Shown: positions 36,676-46,466, counted from the first letter of the stretch. The stretch is DNA of 64,000 nucleotides from Mesorhizobium_K sp040049215 (GCF_040049215.1 NZ_JBDZDN010000001.1:1240001-1304000), one strand, 5' to 3'. Notes: generated by a model not told the origin, from the letters alone. Numbers and translations: made by a program.

Positions 36676-36848
36676 TCTGACCCATTCCCAGTTTGCGTCT
36701 CTTTACGCCACTTTGCGCCTCTTAGCGCCTCAAGTTCCGTCGTTAGGCCCATAGTCGTGATGCTGCACAACCGTCCAGTGGCTCGACGATCCGATGATCG
36801 CGTCGCCGGGGACGGTCGAGTGACACCGCCACGAGACGGAGGCATGAG

Positions 36849-37370
36849 ATGACAGCTATGGTCACGCTATCCCAAGCGCAATCCCAACGGGCCGTTGCCC
36901 GCCATGGCGTCACTCTGACGGTCAATGGCGCCGACCATGCTCTTTCCATCGACGCGCGCACGAGCTTGCTCGACGCCTTGCGCGAGCACATCGGCCTGAC
37001 CGGCGCCAAGAAGGGGTGCGACCATGGCCAGTGCGGCGCCTGCACCGTGCATATCGACGGGCGCCGCGTCGTTTCCTGCCTTAAACTGGGTGTACAAGCT
37101 CAAGGCGGTGAAATCACCACCATCGAAGGCATTGGGGCCGCCGACGGAGCACTGCATCCCATGCAGCAGGCGTTCATCGATCACGACGCGCTCCAGTGCG
37201 GCTACTGCACGCCAGGGCAAATCATGTCTGCGATCGCCTGCGTGCGGGAGGGTCACGCCAGCTCGCTCGACGACATCCGCGAATACATGAGCGGCAACCT
37301 CTGCCGCTGCGGCGCGTATGTGGGAATCGTTGCGGCGATCGAGGACGCCGCCGCCAGGATGAAGGGGTGA
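36849..37370 (+). CDS. Aldehyde oxidoreductase 2Fe-2S subunit, PaoA-like
   Basis: Iron-sulfur subunit of a xanthine-oxidase-family molybdenum enzyme, 173 residues. The plant-type ferredoxin cluster ligands are in KKGCDHGQCGACTVH plus VVSC, and the second cluster in CGYCTPGQI and NLCRCG. GGAGG lies before the ATG. The FAD subunit gene starts 3 bp after its stop. A Tat signal is not obvious, unlike in E. coli PaoA, so a cytoplasmic location is possible. Confidence 0.92.
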   Translation: MTAMVTLSQAQSQRAVARHGVTLTVNGADHALSIDARTSLLDALREHIGLTGAKKGCDHGQCGACTVHIDGRRVVSCLKLGVQAQGGEITTIEGIGAADGALHPMQQAFIDHDALQCGYCTPGQIMSAIACVREGHASSLDDIREYMSGNLCRCGAYVGIVAAIEDAAARMKG

Positions 37371-37373
37371 GCC

Positions 37374-38369
37374 ATGCGGCAGTTCGACTATGTCCGCGCC
37401 GCCGATCTCGGCGACGCCGTGCGGGCCCTCAGCGGCGGCGCGAAGCTGCTCGCGGGCGGAACGACGCTGTACGACCTCATGAAGCTCCGGATCGAACAAC
37501 CCGAGCATATCGTCGACATCAATCACTTGAGCGAACTCAAGCGCTTTGACACCTCGGGCAGCAGCGAATTGGTGTTCGGGGCGCTCTCGCGCATGAGCGA
37601 CGTGGCAGCCAATCCCCTCCTCATTCGGGATTATCCGGCGATCTCAGAATCGCTCTGGCGAGCCGCCTCGCAGCAGCTCCGCAACATGGCGAGTCTCGGC
37701 GGAAATCTGCTGCAACGGACGCGATGCCCGTATTTCCGCGGCGGCGAACCGTATGCCTGCAACAAGCGCGAGCCCGGCAGCGGTTGCGCGGCGATCGAAG
37801 GGCTCGATCGTGGCCAAGCCCTTCTCGGCATGAGCCACGCGTGCAGCGCGGTCTATCCCGGCGACTTCGCCATAGCCCTGATCGCCTTTGACGCCAGAGT
37901 CGACCTGATCGGTCCTCGCGGCGAAAGGACGATTTCGGTCGAGCAACTTCATCGAGAGCCTGGCGAAACGCCTCACATCGAGACGACGCTCGGTCCTGAC
38001 GAGATCATCGTCCGCATTCGCGTCCCGGTCACGCAGCTCGGTCGGGCCTCCACCTACCTGAAAATTCGTGATCGCGAGTCCTACGCTTTCGCCCTGGCGT
38101 CGGCTGCTGTCGCGCTCGAAATGGATGGCGACATGGTGCGCGACGCCCGCGTCGCCCTTGGTGGCCTGGCGACGCGGCCCTGGCGCGCGCGCGGCACCGA
38201 GCGGAAGCTCATCGGCGGCCCGTTGAACGAGCAGACCGCGCGGGATGCCGGCGAAGCGGCGCTCGAAGGTGCGGCACCGGGCCACTCCAACGCCTTCCGG
38301 ATCGAACTGGGCATCCGCACTGTCGCCGAGGCATTGATGACCGCTCGAAAAAGGGGCCTGACGTCATGA
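37374..38369 (+). CDS. Aldehyde oxidoreductase FAD-binding subunit, PaoB-like
   Basis: 331-residue FAD subunit that relays electrons from the molybdenum and iron-sulfur centres. Characteristic FAD-binding segments: AKLLAGGTTLYDLMKLR and NMASLGGNLLQRTRCPYFRG, with Cys-rich TRCPYFRGGEPYACNKREPG as in YagS/PaoB, which holds an extra 4Fe-4S cluster. The start follows the PaoA-like stop immediately. The last 4 bp overlap the start of the molybdenum subunit gene (ATGA). Confidence 0.93.
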   Translation: MRQFDYVRAADLGDAVRALSGGAKLLAGGTTLYDLMKLRIEQPEHIVDINHLSELKRFDTSGSSELVFGALSRMSDVAANPLLIRDYPAISESLWRAASQQLRNMASLGGNLLQRTRCPYFRGGEPYACNKREPGSGCAAIEGLDRGQALLGMSHACSAVYPGDFAIALIAFDARVDLIGPRGERTISVEQLHREPGETPHIETTLGPDEIIVRIRVPVTQLGRASTYLKIRDRESYAFALASAAVALEMDGDMVRDARVALGGLATRPWRARGTERKLIGGPLNEQTARDAGEAALEGAAPGHSNAFRIELGIRTVAEALMTARKRGLTS

Positions 38370-40561
38370 CCAGCGTATCTTTCCCCGACACCGCACGCGT
38401 CGACGCCCTACAAAAGGTTCGCGGCGCTCCGATCTTCGCCTCGGACGACGCCCGTCCGGGCATGCTGCACGCCGCGCTTGCGGTTTCAACCATCCCACGT
38501 GGCCGTATCCTCGCCATCGACGCGCGGGAGGCTCGCGCTGCGCCGGGCGTCCGCCTGGTGTTGACCCATGAAGACCTGGCCGACCTGCAGCTTCCGGGCT
38601 TCCTTGTAGGAGGCTATGGCTTCCAGAATTTCCAGCCCTTGCGCACGCCCGACGTGGCTTACCGTGGTCAGCCCATCGCAATCGTGGTTGCCGACACATT
38701 CGAGGCGGCGACCGAGGCGGCGGCGCTCATCCATGCAAGCTACACGGAGGAGCACTTTGATCCCACGATCGACTCGCCCGGCGCGGAAAGCCTGGATCAG
38801 GCAGATACTCCGATCGGCAAGTTCCTCACGGAGCCCGTTGCCGGAGACGCCGACGAGGCTTTCGCCGCAGCGCCGGTCAAGATCGACATCGAACTCACAT
38901 GCCCGACGCAGCACCAGAACCCGATCGAACTCGTCGCCACGGTAGCCGAGTGGGAGGGCGACAAGCTCATCGTTCACGAAGGTACACAGAACTCGGGAGC
39001 GCTTCGCCACGGCCTCGCACAGGTGCTCGGAATTCCGGCCGGCCAGGTGGAGGTGATCTCCCCGTTTGTTGGTGGCGGCTTCGGGCAGAAAAACTCGCTG
39101 CAGATGCAGACCGCACTCGCCGCGGTCGCGGCGCGCCGAGCCGGTGCCCCGGTGAAACTGGTCGTAACGAGGGCGCAGCTCTTTCATGGCTCGGGCTTCC
39201 GTCCCGCCAGCCGGCATCGCGTACGGCTCGGTGCCGATTCTGCCGGAATCCTGCTTGCGGCAATCCATGAAGTGGACTCCCAGACCTCGCGTCACGACTT
39301 CTTTCCCGGTGAGTATGCCGCGACCAGCTCCCGACTGTACGGATGGGGTGCATTTCGCGGTGTTCAGCGCCTCGTGCGCACGGACACGCAAACGCCGGGC
39401 TTTATGCGCGCCCCTTTCGAACATCCGGCCTGCTTCGCCATGGAAACGGCGATCGACGAACTCGCCTATGCGCTGGGAAAAGATCCCGTCGATCTGCGAC
39501 TCGCCAATGACACGAGCATCGACCCTATCACCGGCCTGCCTTTCTCCTCGCGGCACGCCGCCACCTGCCTCAGGCGCGGCGCCGAACGTTTCGGCTGGAG
39601 CGCGCGAAGCCGGGCGCCGCAATCCATGCGTGGGGCCGACGGCTCGTATATAGGCTGGGGTATGGCGCTCGGAGCCTATCCCGGCATGATGATCGCGAGC
39701 ATTGTGAAGCTCAGCGCCACCCATAACGGCGGCATCGAGATCGCGCTGGGCGCCCATGAGATGGGACAGGGTATCCGAACGGTGATCGCGGCCGTCACGG
39801 GCCGCAGGCTGGGGGTCCCGCCCGGCGAGGTGACAGTGGTCATCGGGGATACGCGTGCCGCGCCGCAGCAACCAACCGCAGGTTCTTGGGGCACTGCCTC
39901 CGCCACCCTGGCCGCCGAGACCGCCGCCGATGCCATGCTGGAGGCGCTGGCGAAGCTGACGCCGGGAAGCTCGATCGATGGCCGCTCTCCCTCTGAAATT
40001 CTCAGGGATGCCGGCCGGGCATCGCTTGAGGTGGAGGCGATGGTCAAGGCACCCGGCCAGTCGGAGGAGGTTTTCGACCTCATCCGCGCAGGCAAGTTGC
40101 TGCGAGCAGGACCGGTCTTCGACAACTGCGTCAGCTTCAGTTTCATCGCCCATTTCGTCGAGGTCCGCGTGGAGCCCCGGCTGCGGCGCATCCGGGTGCC
40201 CCGCGCGGTGAGCGTGGCGGACTGTGGCCGTGTGATCAGCCCGCGGACGGCAGCGAGCCAGGTTCGCGGCGGCGTGGTGTGGGGGATCGGCGCTGCCTTG
40301 CGAGAAGCAAGCGAGACCGATCCGCGCTACGGCGGCTTCTTGAACACCGACCTGGCCGAATACGTGATCCCGGTCAACGCCGACATTGGTTCGATCGACG
40401 TCGACTTCGTCGACGAACCTGACTCGCTCCTCGATTCCGGCATCAAGAGCCTGGGCGAGGTGTCGCTGTGCGGGGTGGCGCCGGCGATCGCCAACGCGAT
40501 CTTTCACGCAACGGGCCGGCGACTGCGCGAATTGCCGATCCGCATCGAGCACATGATCTAA
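38366..40561 (+). CDS. Aldehyde oxidoreductase molybdopterin subunit, PaoC-like
   Basis: Catalytic subunit, 731 residues, of the xanthine-dehydrogenase family. It shows the N-terminal Ald_Xan_dh_C-type domain (RVDALQKVRGAPIFASDDAR), the Moco-binding core with FVGGGFGQKN, GWGAFRGVQ and MGQGIRT, and the C-terminal GIKSLGEVSLCGVAPAIANA where the conserved catalytic Glu lies. Organisation ABC with 2 overlaps matches paoABC (yagTSR). Like aioA it needs molybdenum cofactor. Substrates are likely aldehydes, but this cannot be fixed. Confidence 0.94.
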   Translation: MTSVSFPDTARVDALQKVRGAPIFASDDARPGMLHAALAVSTIPRGRILAIDAREARAAPGVRLVLTHEDLADLQLPGFLVGGYGFQNFQPLRTPDVAYRGQPIAIVVADTFEAATEAAALIHASYTEEHFDPTIDSPGAESLDQADTPIGKFLTEPVAGDADEAFAAAPVKIDIELTCPTQHQNPIELVATVAEWEGDKLIVHEGTQNSGALRHGLAQVLGIPAGQVEVISPFVGGGFGQKNSLQMQTALAAVAARRAGAPVKLVVTRAQLFHGSGFRPASRHRVRLGADSAGILLAAIHEVDSQTSRHDFFPGEYAATSSRLYGWGAFRGVQRLVRTDTQTPGFMRAPFEHPACFAMETAIDELAYALGKDPVDLRLANDTSIDPITGLPFSSRHAATCLRRGAERFGWSARSRAPQSMRGADGSYIGWGMALGAYPGMMIASIVKLSATHNGGIEIALGAHEMGQGIRTVIAAVTGRRLGVPPGEVTVVIGDTRAAPQQPTAGSWGTASATLAAETAADAMLEALAKLTPGSSIDGRSPSEILRDAGRASLEVEAMVKAPGQSEEVFDLIRAGKLLRAGPVFDNCVSFSFIAHFVEVRVEPRLRRIRVPRAVSVADCGRVISPRTAASQVRGGVVWGIGAALREASETDPRYGGFLNTDLAEYVIPVNADIGSIDVDFVDEPDSLLDSGIKSLGEVSLCGVAPAIANAIFHATGRRLRELPIRIEHMI

Positions 40562-40646
40562 AACCCCCTGATGTGCCCCCGACTAATCGGTCAGTCTGAA
40601 GCTGGATTTTTCCATTTGTGATCCCCGGATCGCGAGAATAGGACCA

Positions 40647-41615
40647 CTAGCCCGCTTGCGGAGCTGGTGTCTTCGCCTTGATCGCGGTCGCGAGCACCAG
40701 GCCGGCGATGATGAAGGCCGCGCCGATCAGATCGTAATCATGCAGACTTTCACCGAGGAAGACATAGGCAAGAATTGCCACGAAAAGCGTTTGCAAATAA
40801 AGCAGCATGCTGGCGCGGCCGGCGCCAAGCGTCTCGACGCTGCGATTGTAGAGGTAGTACATCAGCGCTCCGCCCGGGCCGGCGACATAGGCCAGCGCCA
40901 GTAGACCGTTGAGGTGGAGCGCCGAGCGTTCGCCCGAGATCAGCTCCCAGAGGTAAAAGGGTAAAGCGGCGAGCGCGCCTGCGCCGAGCAGAAGCACGAC
41001 CATAGGCAGCAACTCGATGCCGAATTTCGAACGGCGCAGGAGCACGGTGTAAAGACCCCAGCAGAACGCGCTGCCGACGATCCACAACTCGCCGGGATTG
41101 AATTGCAACCGCATCAGCGCGGCAGGATCGCCGCGCGCGACGATCGCCACCATGCCAATCAGCGAAAGCAGCGCACCGAGCGCCTTCCAAACGCCAAGCG
41201 ACTCGCCGAGCACGAAGCGGGCAAGCACCATCGTCATCACCGGCGACAGCGCCATGATGATGCCGGCGGTCGTCGCGTCGGTATAGTTGAGGCCGGTGTA
41301 GATCATGCCCTGGCAAAGCGTCAGTCCGATGGCCCCGACGATCAGGACTTCGACGGCCCGCGAACGCACGAGAGCAATCATCGCTCCATGGTGCCGGTGC
41401 ACGATCGGCAGCAGGATCGCGCAGGCGAGCGCCAGGCGCCAGAAGCAGAGCGCCCAGGGCGGCATCTCCGGCGCCACCCACTTGGCGGCGATATAGACGC
41501 CGGCCGACAGCAGCCAGCAAAGAACCGCGGTGGCGTAGGCGAGCGGCATCCCCGCATCGGCGGTCGCGTTTGCCTCTCCCACGCGGGCCAGATGGCCAAT
41601 CGGCAGCGTCTGCAT
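40647..41615 (-). CDS. EamA/DMT-family transporter
   Basis: 322-residue inner-membrane transporter with ten predicted helices in two EamA repeats (GIIMALSPVMTMVLARFVLG and the second near GAGRASMLLYLQTLFVAILA). Start at 41615 has GGAGGGG upstream; the open frame extends further but without a signal. Export or uptake of small metabolites is typical; substrate unknown. It is convergent with paoABC and divergent from a small membrane peptide gene. Confidence 0.88.
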   Translation of the reverse strand: MQTLPIGHLARVGEANATADAGMPLAYATAVLCWLLSAGVYIAAKWVAPEMPPWALCFWRLALACAILLPIVHRHHGAMIALVRSRAVEVLIVGAIGLTLCQGMIYTGLNYTDATTAGIIMALSPVMTMVLARFVLGESLGVWKALGALLSLIGMVAIVARGDPAALMRLQFNPGELWIVGSAFCWGLYTVLLRRSKFGIELLPMVVLLLGAGALAALPFYLWELISGERSALHLNGLLALAYVAGPGGALMYYLYNRSVETLGAGRASMLLYLQTLFVAILAYVFLGESLHDYDLIGAAFIIAGLVLATAIKAKTPAPQAG

Positions 41616-41853
41616 GTCGGTCCCCTCCGACTGGGCTCCGGCCGACCTTAGCGCGATTGCAGCGTCTTGCCGAGCAGAACAAGCATGGGCTGGACTGGCT
41701 AGCATGATACCTGGCAGACCGGGAGCGGAGACCCTGCCCCTGAAATGTTCCGGCCTAGCTGCTGCTACCGGCGGGTTCGCAGGAACTTTTGTCCGCAGAA
41801 CCAGTTTGGGTTGATACGGCCACCTCGTGAGCCGGCAATCAAGGGAGCGTCCA

Positions 41854-41928
41854 ATGCACGGCATCATCTATCTCGTCGGTCTCGTCGTCGTCGTCCTCGC
41901 CGTTCTGTCGCTGTTCGGTCTGCGCTAG
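41854..41928 (+). CDS. 24-residue hydrophobic peptide
   Basis: A very short gene with a clear AAGGGAG 8 bp before its ATG. The product starts MHGIIYLVGL, is dominated by a Val/Leu stretch forming one membrane helix, and ends LFGLR. The stop is followed after 63 bp by a larger membrane-protein gene on the same strand. Small one-helix proteins of this type recur in rhizobial genomes; the function is unknown. Start context and hydrophobic composition are the main support. Confidence 0.6.
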   Translation: MHGIIYLVGLVVVVLAVLSLFGLR

Positions 41929-41991
41929 ATCGCTATCCGGCCCAGCGATTGCCGGCTTTGCGCCGGCGCTTTCATTTCAGGGAGAATGGCA

Positions 41992-42885
41992 ATGAGTGAC
42001 GTCATCGTTTCGGCCCCAGCGGCCGTGAGCTCGGAAGAGCGTTCCTATATCGACTGGCCCGCGATCATCGCCGGCACCGTGGTCGCGTCGGCGATTTCGC
42101 TGGTCTTGCTGGCCTTCGGTTCGGCCATCGGCCTGTCGCTGACCTCGGCCTATGAGGGCAGCGGGATGTCAGCCGCCGGATTCGCCATCGCCGCCGCGCT
42201 CTGGCTGGTTTGGGTTCAGGTTTCGGGGTTCTTCGCCGGAGGCTATCTCACCGGCCGCATGCGCAGGCGCCATTACGACGCCACGGAGGAAGAGTCCGAC
42301 ATACGCGACGGCTCGCACGGACTTGCCATGTGGGGAGCGGGCGTCCTCATCGGCGCTCTGATCGCCTTCTCGGGGGTCACCGCAGCGGTTTCCACGGCGA
42401 CGACGGCTGCGAGCAATGTTGCCGCGGGCGCGGCCGCGGCCGCGGTGGGTTCGGCCGACGAAATTGCCGACAGCGGCCAACTGATCGTCGATCGGCTGCT
42501 TCGCGGCGGCGCCGCCTCGGCGGAAGGCGCGAGCCCTTCCGATCAGCGCGCCGAGGTGAGCCGCATCCTGCTTTCCGCCGCCGCTGGCGGGACGCTCGAT
42601 CCGGCCGACAGGCAGTATCTTGTCGACACGGTCGCCGCGCGCGCCGGCATTCCACCGGAAGAGGCACAGCAGCGTGTCGACGAGATCTATGCGCAGGCCC
42701 AGCAACTGGAGGCCGAGGCGCGAGCCGCCGCCGACCGGGCGCGCCGCATCGCCGTGGTCGCGGCCTTCATAACCGCTGCGTCCCTGCTGATCGGCGGCGT
42801 CGGCGCATATTTCGGGGCCGTGCTCGGCGGCAACCATCGCGACAAGCAGGTCTCCGCAGAAGGATGGGTTCGAGCCTGGCGATAA
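41992..42885 (+). CDS. Conserved membrane protein, PhnA-like/YrzE-type
   Basis: 297 residues. Membrane helices: about 24-46 (AIIAGTVVASAISLVLLAFG), 60-84, 105-145 and 257-285. Between them lies an Ala/Glu-rich coiled segment (PPEEAQQRVDEIYAQAQQLE). The Gly/Ser-rich first helix GTVVASAISLVLLAFGSAIG is characteristic of the family often annotated 'PhnA-like protein', though it is unrelated to enzymatic PhnA. ATG 41992 is 8 bp from AGGGAG. Function unknown. Confidence 0.75.
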   Translation: MSDVIVSAPAAVSSEERSYIDWPAIIAGTVVASAISLVLLAFGSAIGLSLTSAYEGSGMSAAGFAIAAALWLVWVQVSGFFAGGYLTGRMRRRHYDATEEESDIRDGSHGLAMWGAGVLIGALIAFSGVTAAVSTATTAASNVAAGAAAAAVGSADEIADSGQLIVDRLLRGGAASAEGASPSDQRAEVSRILLSAAAGGTLDPADRQYLVDTVAARAGIPPEEAQQRVDEIYAQAQQLEAEARAAADRARRIAVVAAFITAASLLIGGVGAYFGAVLGGNHRDKQVSAEGWVRAWR

Positions 42886-43042
42886 CCGGGGGCCCCCGAA
42901 CCGCCGCGCCGCGCGTCCTCGATGCGCGGCGCTCCGGCTTCGCATGATCCGCTTGAATGACCGACGTCATAGGCAAAAAGGCGCATCAGCGTGGCTGGCC
43001 TGGCGGGTCTTGCCTATGCGGGTAGCGCCTCTAGACGGAATT

Positions 43043-43118
<76 letters not shown>

Positions 43119-43276
43119 ACACCCGGCAAACAGCCGGCGCCGTTTCCGGCGAAGAGATCAGGAGGCGGCTTCTAGCGCCGCATCACCGCAAGATCAAGCC
43201 TTGCAGCGCGCTTATTTCGGCCCGCGCTCGTGAGGCCGTGCCGCCTGCCGGGCCGCGGCGCCCGGCGCGGCAAACA

Positions 43277-43660
43277 TCAGACCTCGTCCTCGTCCTCGCC
43301 AACGCCGATGATATCGGCGACGTCGTCGTCTTCCTCTTCCTCTTCCTCGAGGAAAGTGTCGTCGTCATCGTCGCCGAGATCGACATCTTCCTCGTCGTCG
43401 ATGTCCGGGACGTCGTCGCCCTTCGCGTCCTCATCCGCTTCCTCGAGCGAGATGACCTCGGGAGCTTCGTCCTCCGCGTCGACTTCCTTCTCCTCCACTT
43501 CGGCCTCTTCCTCGACGGCCTTTTCGCTGCCGGACTCGAAATGCGACCGCGGATAGCTCTTGCCCGTGTAGGGAGAAACGATCGGATCCTTGTTCAGATC
43601 GTAGAATTTGCGACCCGTCTCCGGGTCTATGCGTTTGGTGCCAAGTTCGGATTTCGCCAC
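43277..43660 (-). CDS. TIGR02300 (FYDLN acid) family protein
   Basis: 127 residues starting with GTG 43660 (VAKSELGTKRIDPETGRKFY). The signature GRKFYDLNKDPIVSPYTGKS defines the FYDLN-acid family of Alphaproteobacteria. The C-terminal half is extremely acidic (runs of Asp and Glu). Function unknown. I chose the GTG because the family starts there and GAGGA lies upstream. Its position beside tRNA-Ala and divergent aroA is conserved in Rhizobiales. Confidence 0.92.
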   Translation of the reverse strand: MAKSELGTKRIDPETGRKFYDLNKDPIVSPYTGKSYPRSHFESGSEKAVEEEAEVEEKEVDAEDEAPEVISLEEADEDAKGDDVPDIDDEEDVDLGDDDDDTFLEEEEEEDDDVADIIGVGEDEDEV

Positions 43661-43885
43661 TGCCAATCCTCGTCCGTGATTTTGGGGTCCCCATAGCCAC
43701 AGATCGCGCGCCCTGTCAAAGCCAAAAGGAGGCCTCGAAGGATGCCCCATCCAATCGGGCCGCAACGGCCCTCCGCAGCGGCTCGGTAGGATGCCAAAGG
43801 GGATGACCCTTGCCCGAAGCCATGATAGGAGACCGGCGAAAAATCAGCCTGCGGCGCCGCGGGCACGCCTGCCCGAGGAACCATC

Positions 43886-45232
43886 ATGACGCACGACACA
43901 GAACCGCGCCCGGCAGTCGCCCGGCGCTCCCCGGCCTTGAAGGGCACGGCGCGCGTGCCCGGCGACAAGTCGATCTCGCACCGCTCCTTCATGTTCGGCG
44001 GCCTGGCCTCCGGCGAGACCCGCATCACCGGCCTGCTGGAGGGCGAGGACGTGATGCGCACCGGCGAGGCGATGAAGGCGATGGGCGCGGTCATCGAAAA
44101 GAAGGGTGGCGAATGGATCATCAACGGCGTCGGCAATGGCTGCCTGCTGGAGCCCGAGGCGCCGCTCGATTTCGGCAATGCCGGCACCGGTTCGCGCCTG
44201 ACCATGGGGCTGGTCGGCACCTATGACATGGAAACGACCTTCGTCGGCGATGCATCCCTGTCGGGCCGGCCGATGGGCCGCGTGCTGGAACCGCTGCGCC
44301 AGATGGGCGTGCAGGTGCTGAAAGCGGCCCCCGGCGACCGCATGCCGATCACGCTGCGTGGCCCCAAGCACGCGGCGCCCATCAGCTACCGCGTGCCGAT
44401 GGCCTCGGCGCAGGTGAAGTCCGCCGTACTTCTCGCAGGCTTGAACACGCCGGGCGTCACCACGGTCATCGAGCCGGTCATGACCCGCGATCACACCGAA
44501 AAGATGCTGCAGGGTTTTGGCGCCAAGCTGTCGGTCGAGACCGACGAGCAGGGCGTTCGCCACATCTTCATAGAAGGCCAGGGAAAGCTCACCGGCCAGA
44601 CCATCGCGGTGCCCGGCGATCCTTCATCGGCCGGATTCCCGCTGGTCGCGGCGTTGATCGTGCCGGGCTCCGACATCGTCATCGAGAACGTGCTGATGAA
44701 CCCGACCCGCACCGGCCTGTTGCTGACGCTGCAGGAGATGGGCGGCCGGATCGAAGTGATCGACCCGCGCAACGCCGGCGGCGAGGACGTCGCCGACCTG
44801 CGCGTGCGCTCCTCCGAGCTCAAGGGCGTGACGGTGCCCGCGGAGCGCGCGCCCTCGATGATCGACGAATATCCGGTGCTTGCCGTCGCGGCGGCCTTCG
44901 CGGAAGGTGAGACGCTGATGCAGGGGCTGGAGGAGCTGCGCGTCAAGGAGAGCGACCGCCTCGCGGCCGTCGCGCGAGGCCTCGAGGCCAACGGCGTCGA
45001 GTGCACCGAAGGCGAGGCGACGCTCGCCGTGCGTGGCCGTCCCGGCGGCAAGGGGCTTGGCGGCGGAACCGTCAAGACGCATCTCGACCACCGCATCGCC
45101 ATGAGCTTCCTGGTGCTCGGCCTGGCGACCGACAAGCCGGTAACCATCGACGACGCCACCATGATCGCCACCAGCTTCCCCGAATTCATGGGGCTGATGA
45201 CGGGACTGGGTGCGGATATCGAAACGCGATAG
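43886..45232 (+). CDS. aroA: 3-phosphoshikimate 1-carboxyvinyltransferase (EPSP synthase)
   Basis: Shikimate-pathway enzyme joining phosphoenolpyruvate to shikimate-3-phosphate, 448 residues. It is strongly similar in my memory to Agrobacterium CP4 (class II): GDKSISHRSFMFGGLASGET, TMGLVG, MASAQVKSAVLLAGLNTPG and LEELRVKESDRLAAV. The position equivalent to CP4 Ala100 is Gly100 here (DFGNAGTGSRL). The expected downstream partners cmk and rpsA are absent; a sugar operon lies convergent instead. Confidence 0.97.
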   Translation: MTHDTEPRPAVARRSPALKGTARVPGDKSISHRSFMFGGLASGETRITGLLEGEDVMRTGEAMKAMGAVIEKKGGEWIINGVGNGCLLEPEAPLDFGNAGTGSRLTMGLVGTYDMETTFVGDASLSGRPMGRVLEPLRQMGVQVLKAAPGDRMPITLRGPKHAAPISYRVPMASAQVKSAVLLAGLNTPGVTTVIEPVMTRDHTEKMLQGFGAKLSVETDEQGVRHIFIEGQGKLTGQTIAVPGDPSSAGFPLVAALIVPGSDIVIENVLMNPTRTGLLLTLQEMGGRIEVIDPRNAGGEDVADLRVRSSELKGVTVPAERAPSMIDEYPVLAVAAAFAEGETLMQGLEELRVKESDRLAAVARGLEANGVECTEGEATLAVRGRPGGKGLGGGTVKTHLDHRIAMSFLVLGLATDKPVTIDDATMIATSFPEFMGLMTGLGADIETR

Positions 45233-45329
45233 GCGAACTGGTCCAGGCTGGCGACGACAACGGCGAAGTCGCGCCTCGGACTCGCCAGTCCCGCGAGCCT
45301 GATGGTGGCCTGGGCGAGAGACCGCCCGG

Positions 45330-46466
45330 CTACTTCGCCAGCAGCGCGCGCGCCTCCTTCGGTCCGAGCGCGGCAGGCCGCTCGCAGGTCGTCTGCATGG
45401 CGACGAACTTGCCCGTTTCGCCGGATTTCAGGATCGACGTCATCACCTCGACCGCGTGCAGCGCAAGCTCCATCGAGCAGCGGTGCGGTCGGCCGGACTG
45501 GATTGCAAGCGCCATGTCGGAGAGACCCGCCGTGCGGTAGTTGGCCATCATGCCGACCGAGTGCTTCTGGTTGGGCACGCCGAACGGATGATTCCAGGCC
45601 GGCAGCTTCTTCACCGGCTTGGCGCCCTGCGTATAGCGCACGACGCCGCCGAAGAAATTGGGGTCTGGCACATAAACCGTGCCGCCCTCGCCGTAGAGCT
45701 CCATCGGCGCATGGCCGTGGCCCCAGACGTCCCAGCTCGTACCCATGGTGACGATCGCGCCGCTTGCGAACTCCAGCAGGGCGTGGATGGTCGTCGGCGT
45801 GTCGACCGGCACCTTCTCGCCGTTGCGCGGGCCGTTGGCGATGACGCGCTCCTTGCGCGGGATAGAGGTTAGCGCGGCCACCCCCTTCACCGGCCCGATC
45901 AGCTGGATGAGGTTGGTGATGTAGTACGGGCCGAGGTCGAGCACTGGCCCCGCGCCCGGCTGAAAGAAGAAGTCCGGGTTCGGGTGCCAGTGCTCCATGC
46001 CGCGGCTCATGACATGGCAGGTGCCGCCCGTGATCGTGCCGAGCTTGCCCTCATCGATCAGGTGGCGCACCAATTGATGCGCGCCGCCGAGGAAGGTGTC
46101 CGGCGCCGAGCCGATGCGAAGGTCCTTCTTCGCGGCGCGCTTCTTCAGGTCGAGCCCTTCCTTGACCGAAAGCACGAAGGGCTTTTCCGAATAGACGTGC
46201 TTGCCGGCGTCGAGCACCCGCCGCGATATCTCGTAGTGGACCGCCGGGATTGTCAGGTTGACGACGATATCGACGTCCTTCGCCTTCAGCAGGTCGTCGA
46301 CGCTTTCCGCGCGGACGCCGTATTCCTTGGCCCTGGCCTTGGCCGCCGCGGGGTTGATGTCGGCGCATGTCCGGACCTCGATGCCCTTGAACAGCGGTGC
46401 GAATTTGAAATAGGTGGTTGAAATGTTGCCGCATCCGACGATGCCGACACCAAGCTTGCGTGCCAT
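45330..46466 (-). CDS. Gfo/Idh/MocA family oxidoreductase
   Basis: 378-residue NAD(P)-dependent sugar dehydrogenase. A Rossmann fold begins LGVGIVGCGNISTTYFK; the catalytic Lys is in YSEKPFVLS. The C-terminal domain is the usual Gfo/Idh alpha/beta fold. It is the last gene of the LacI-controlled sugar operon, downstream of a sugar isomerase, and probably oxidises the imported sugar or its isomer. Substrate is unknown. aroA ends 97 bp away on the opposite strand. Confidence 0.92.
   Translation of the reverse strand: MARKLGVGIVGCGNISTTYFKFAPLFKGIEVRTCADINPAAAKARAKEYGVRAESVDDLLKAKDVDIVVNLTIPAVHYEISRRVLDAGKHVYSEKPFVLSVKEGLDLKKRAAKKDLRIGSAPDTFLGGAHQLVRHLIDEGKLGTITGGTCHVMSRGMEHWHPNPDFFFQPGAGPVLDLGPYYITNLIQLIGPVKGVAALTSIPRKERVIANGPRNGEKVPVDTPTTIHALLEFASGAIVTMGTSWDVWGHGHAPMELYGEGGTVYVPDPNFFGGVVRYTQGAKPVKKLPAWNHPFGVPNQKHSVGMMANYRTAGLSDMALAIQSGRPHRCSMELALHAVEVMTSILKSGETGKFVAMQTTCERPAALGPKEARALLAK

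Noticed and set aside
38486..40552. 688-codon open frame opposite the PaoC-like gene
   Set aside because: Shadow of a well-recognised molybdenum subunit; no recognisable domain.
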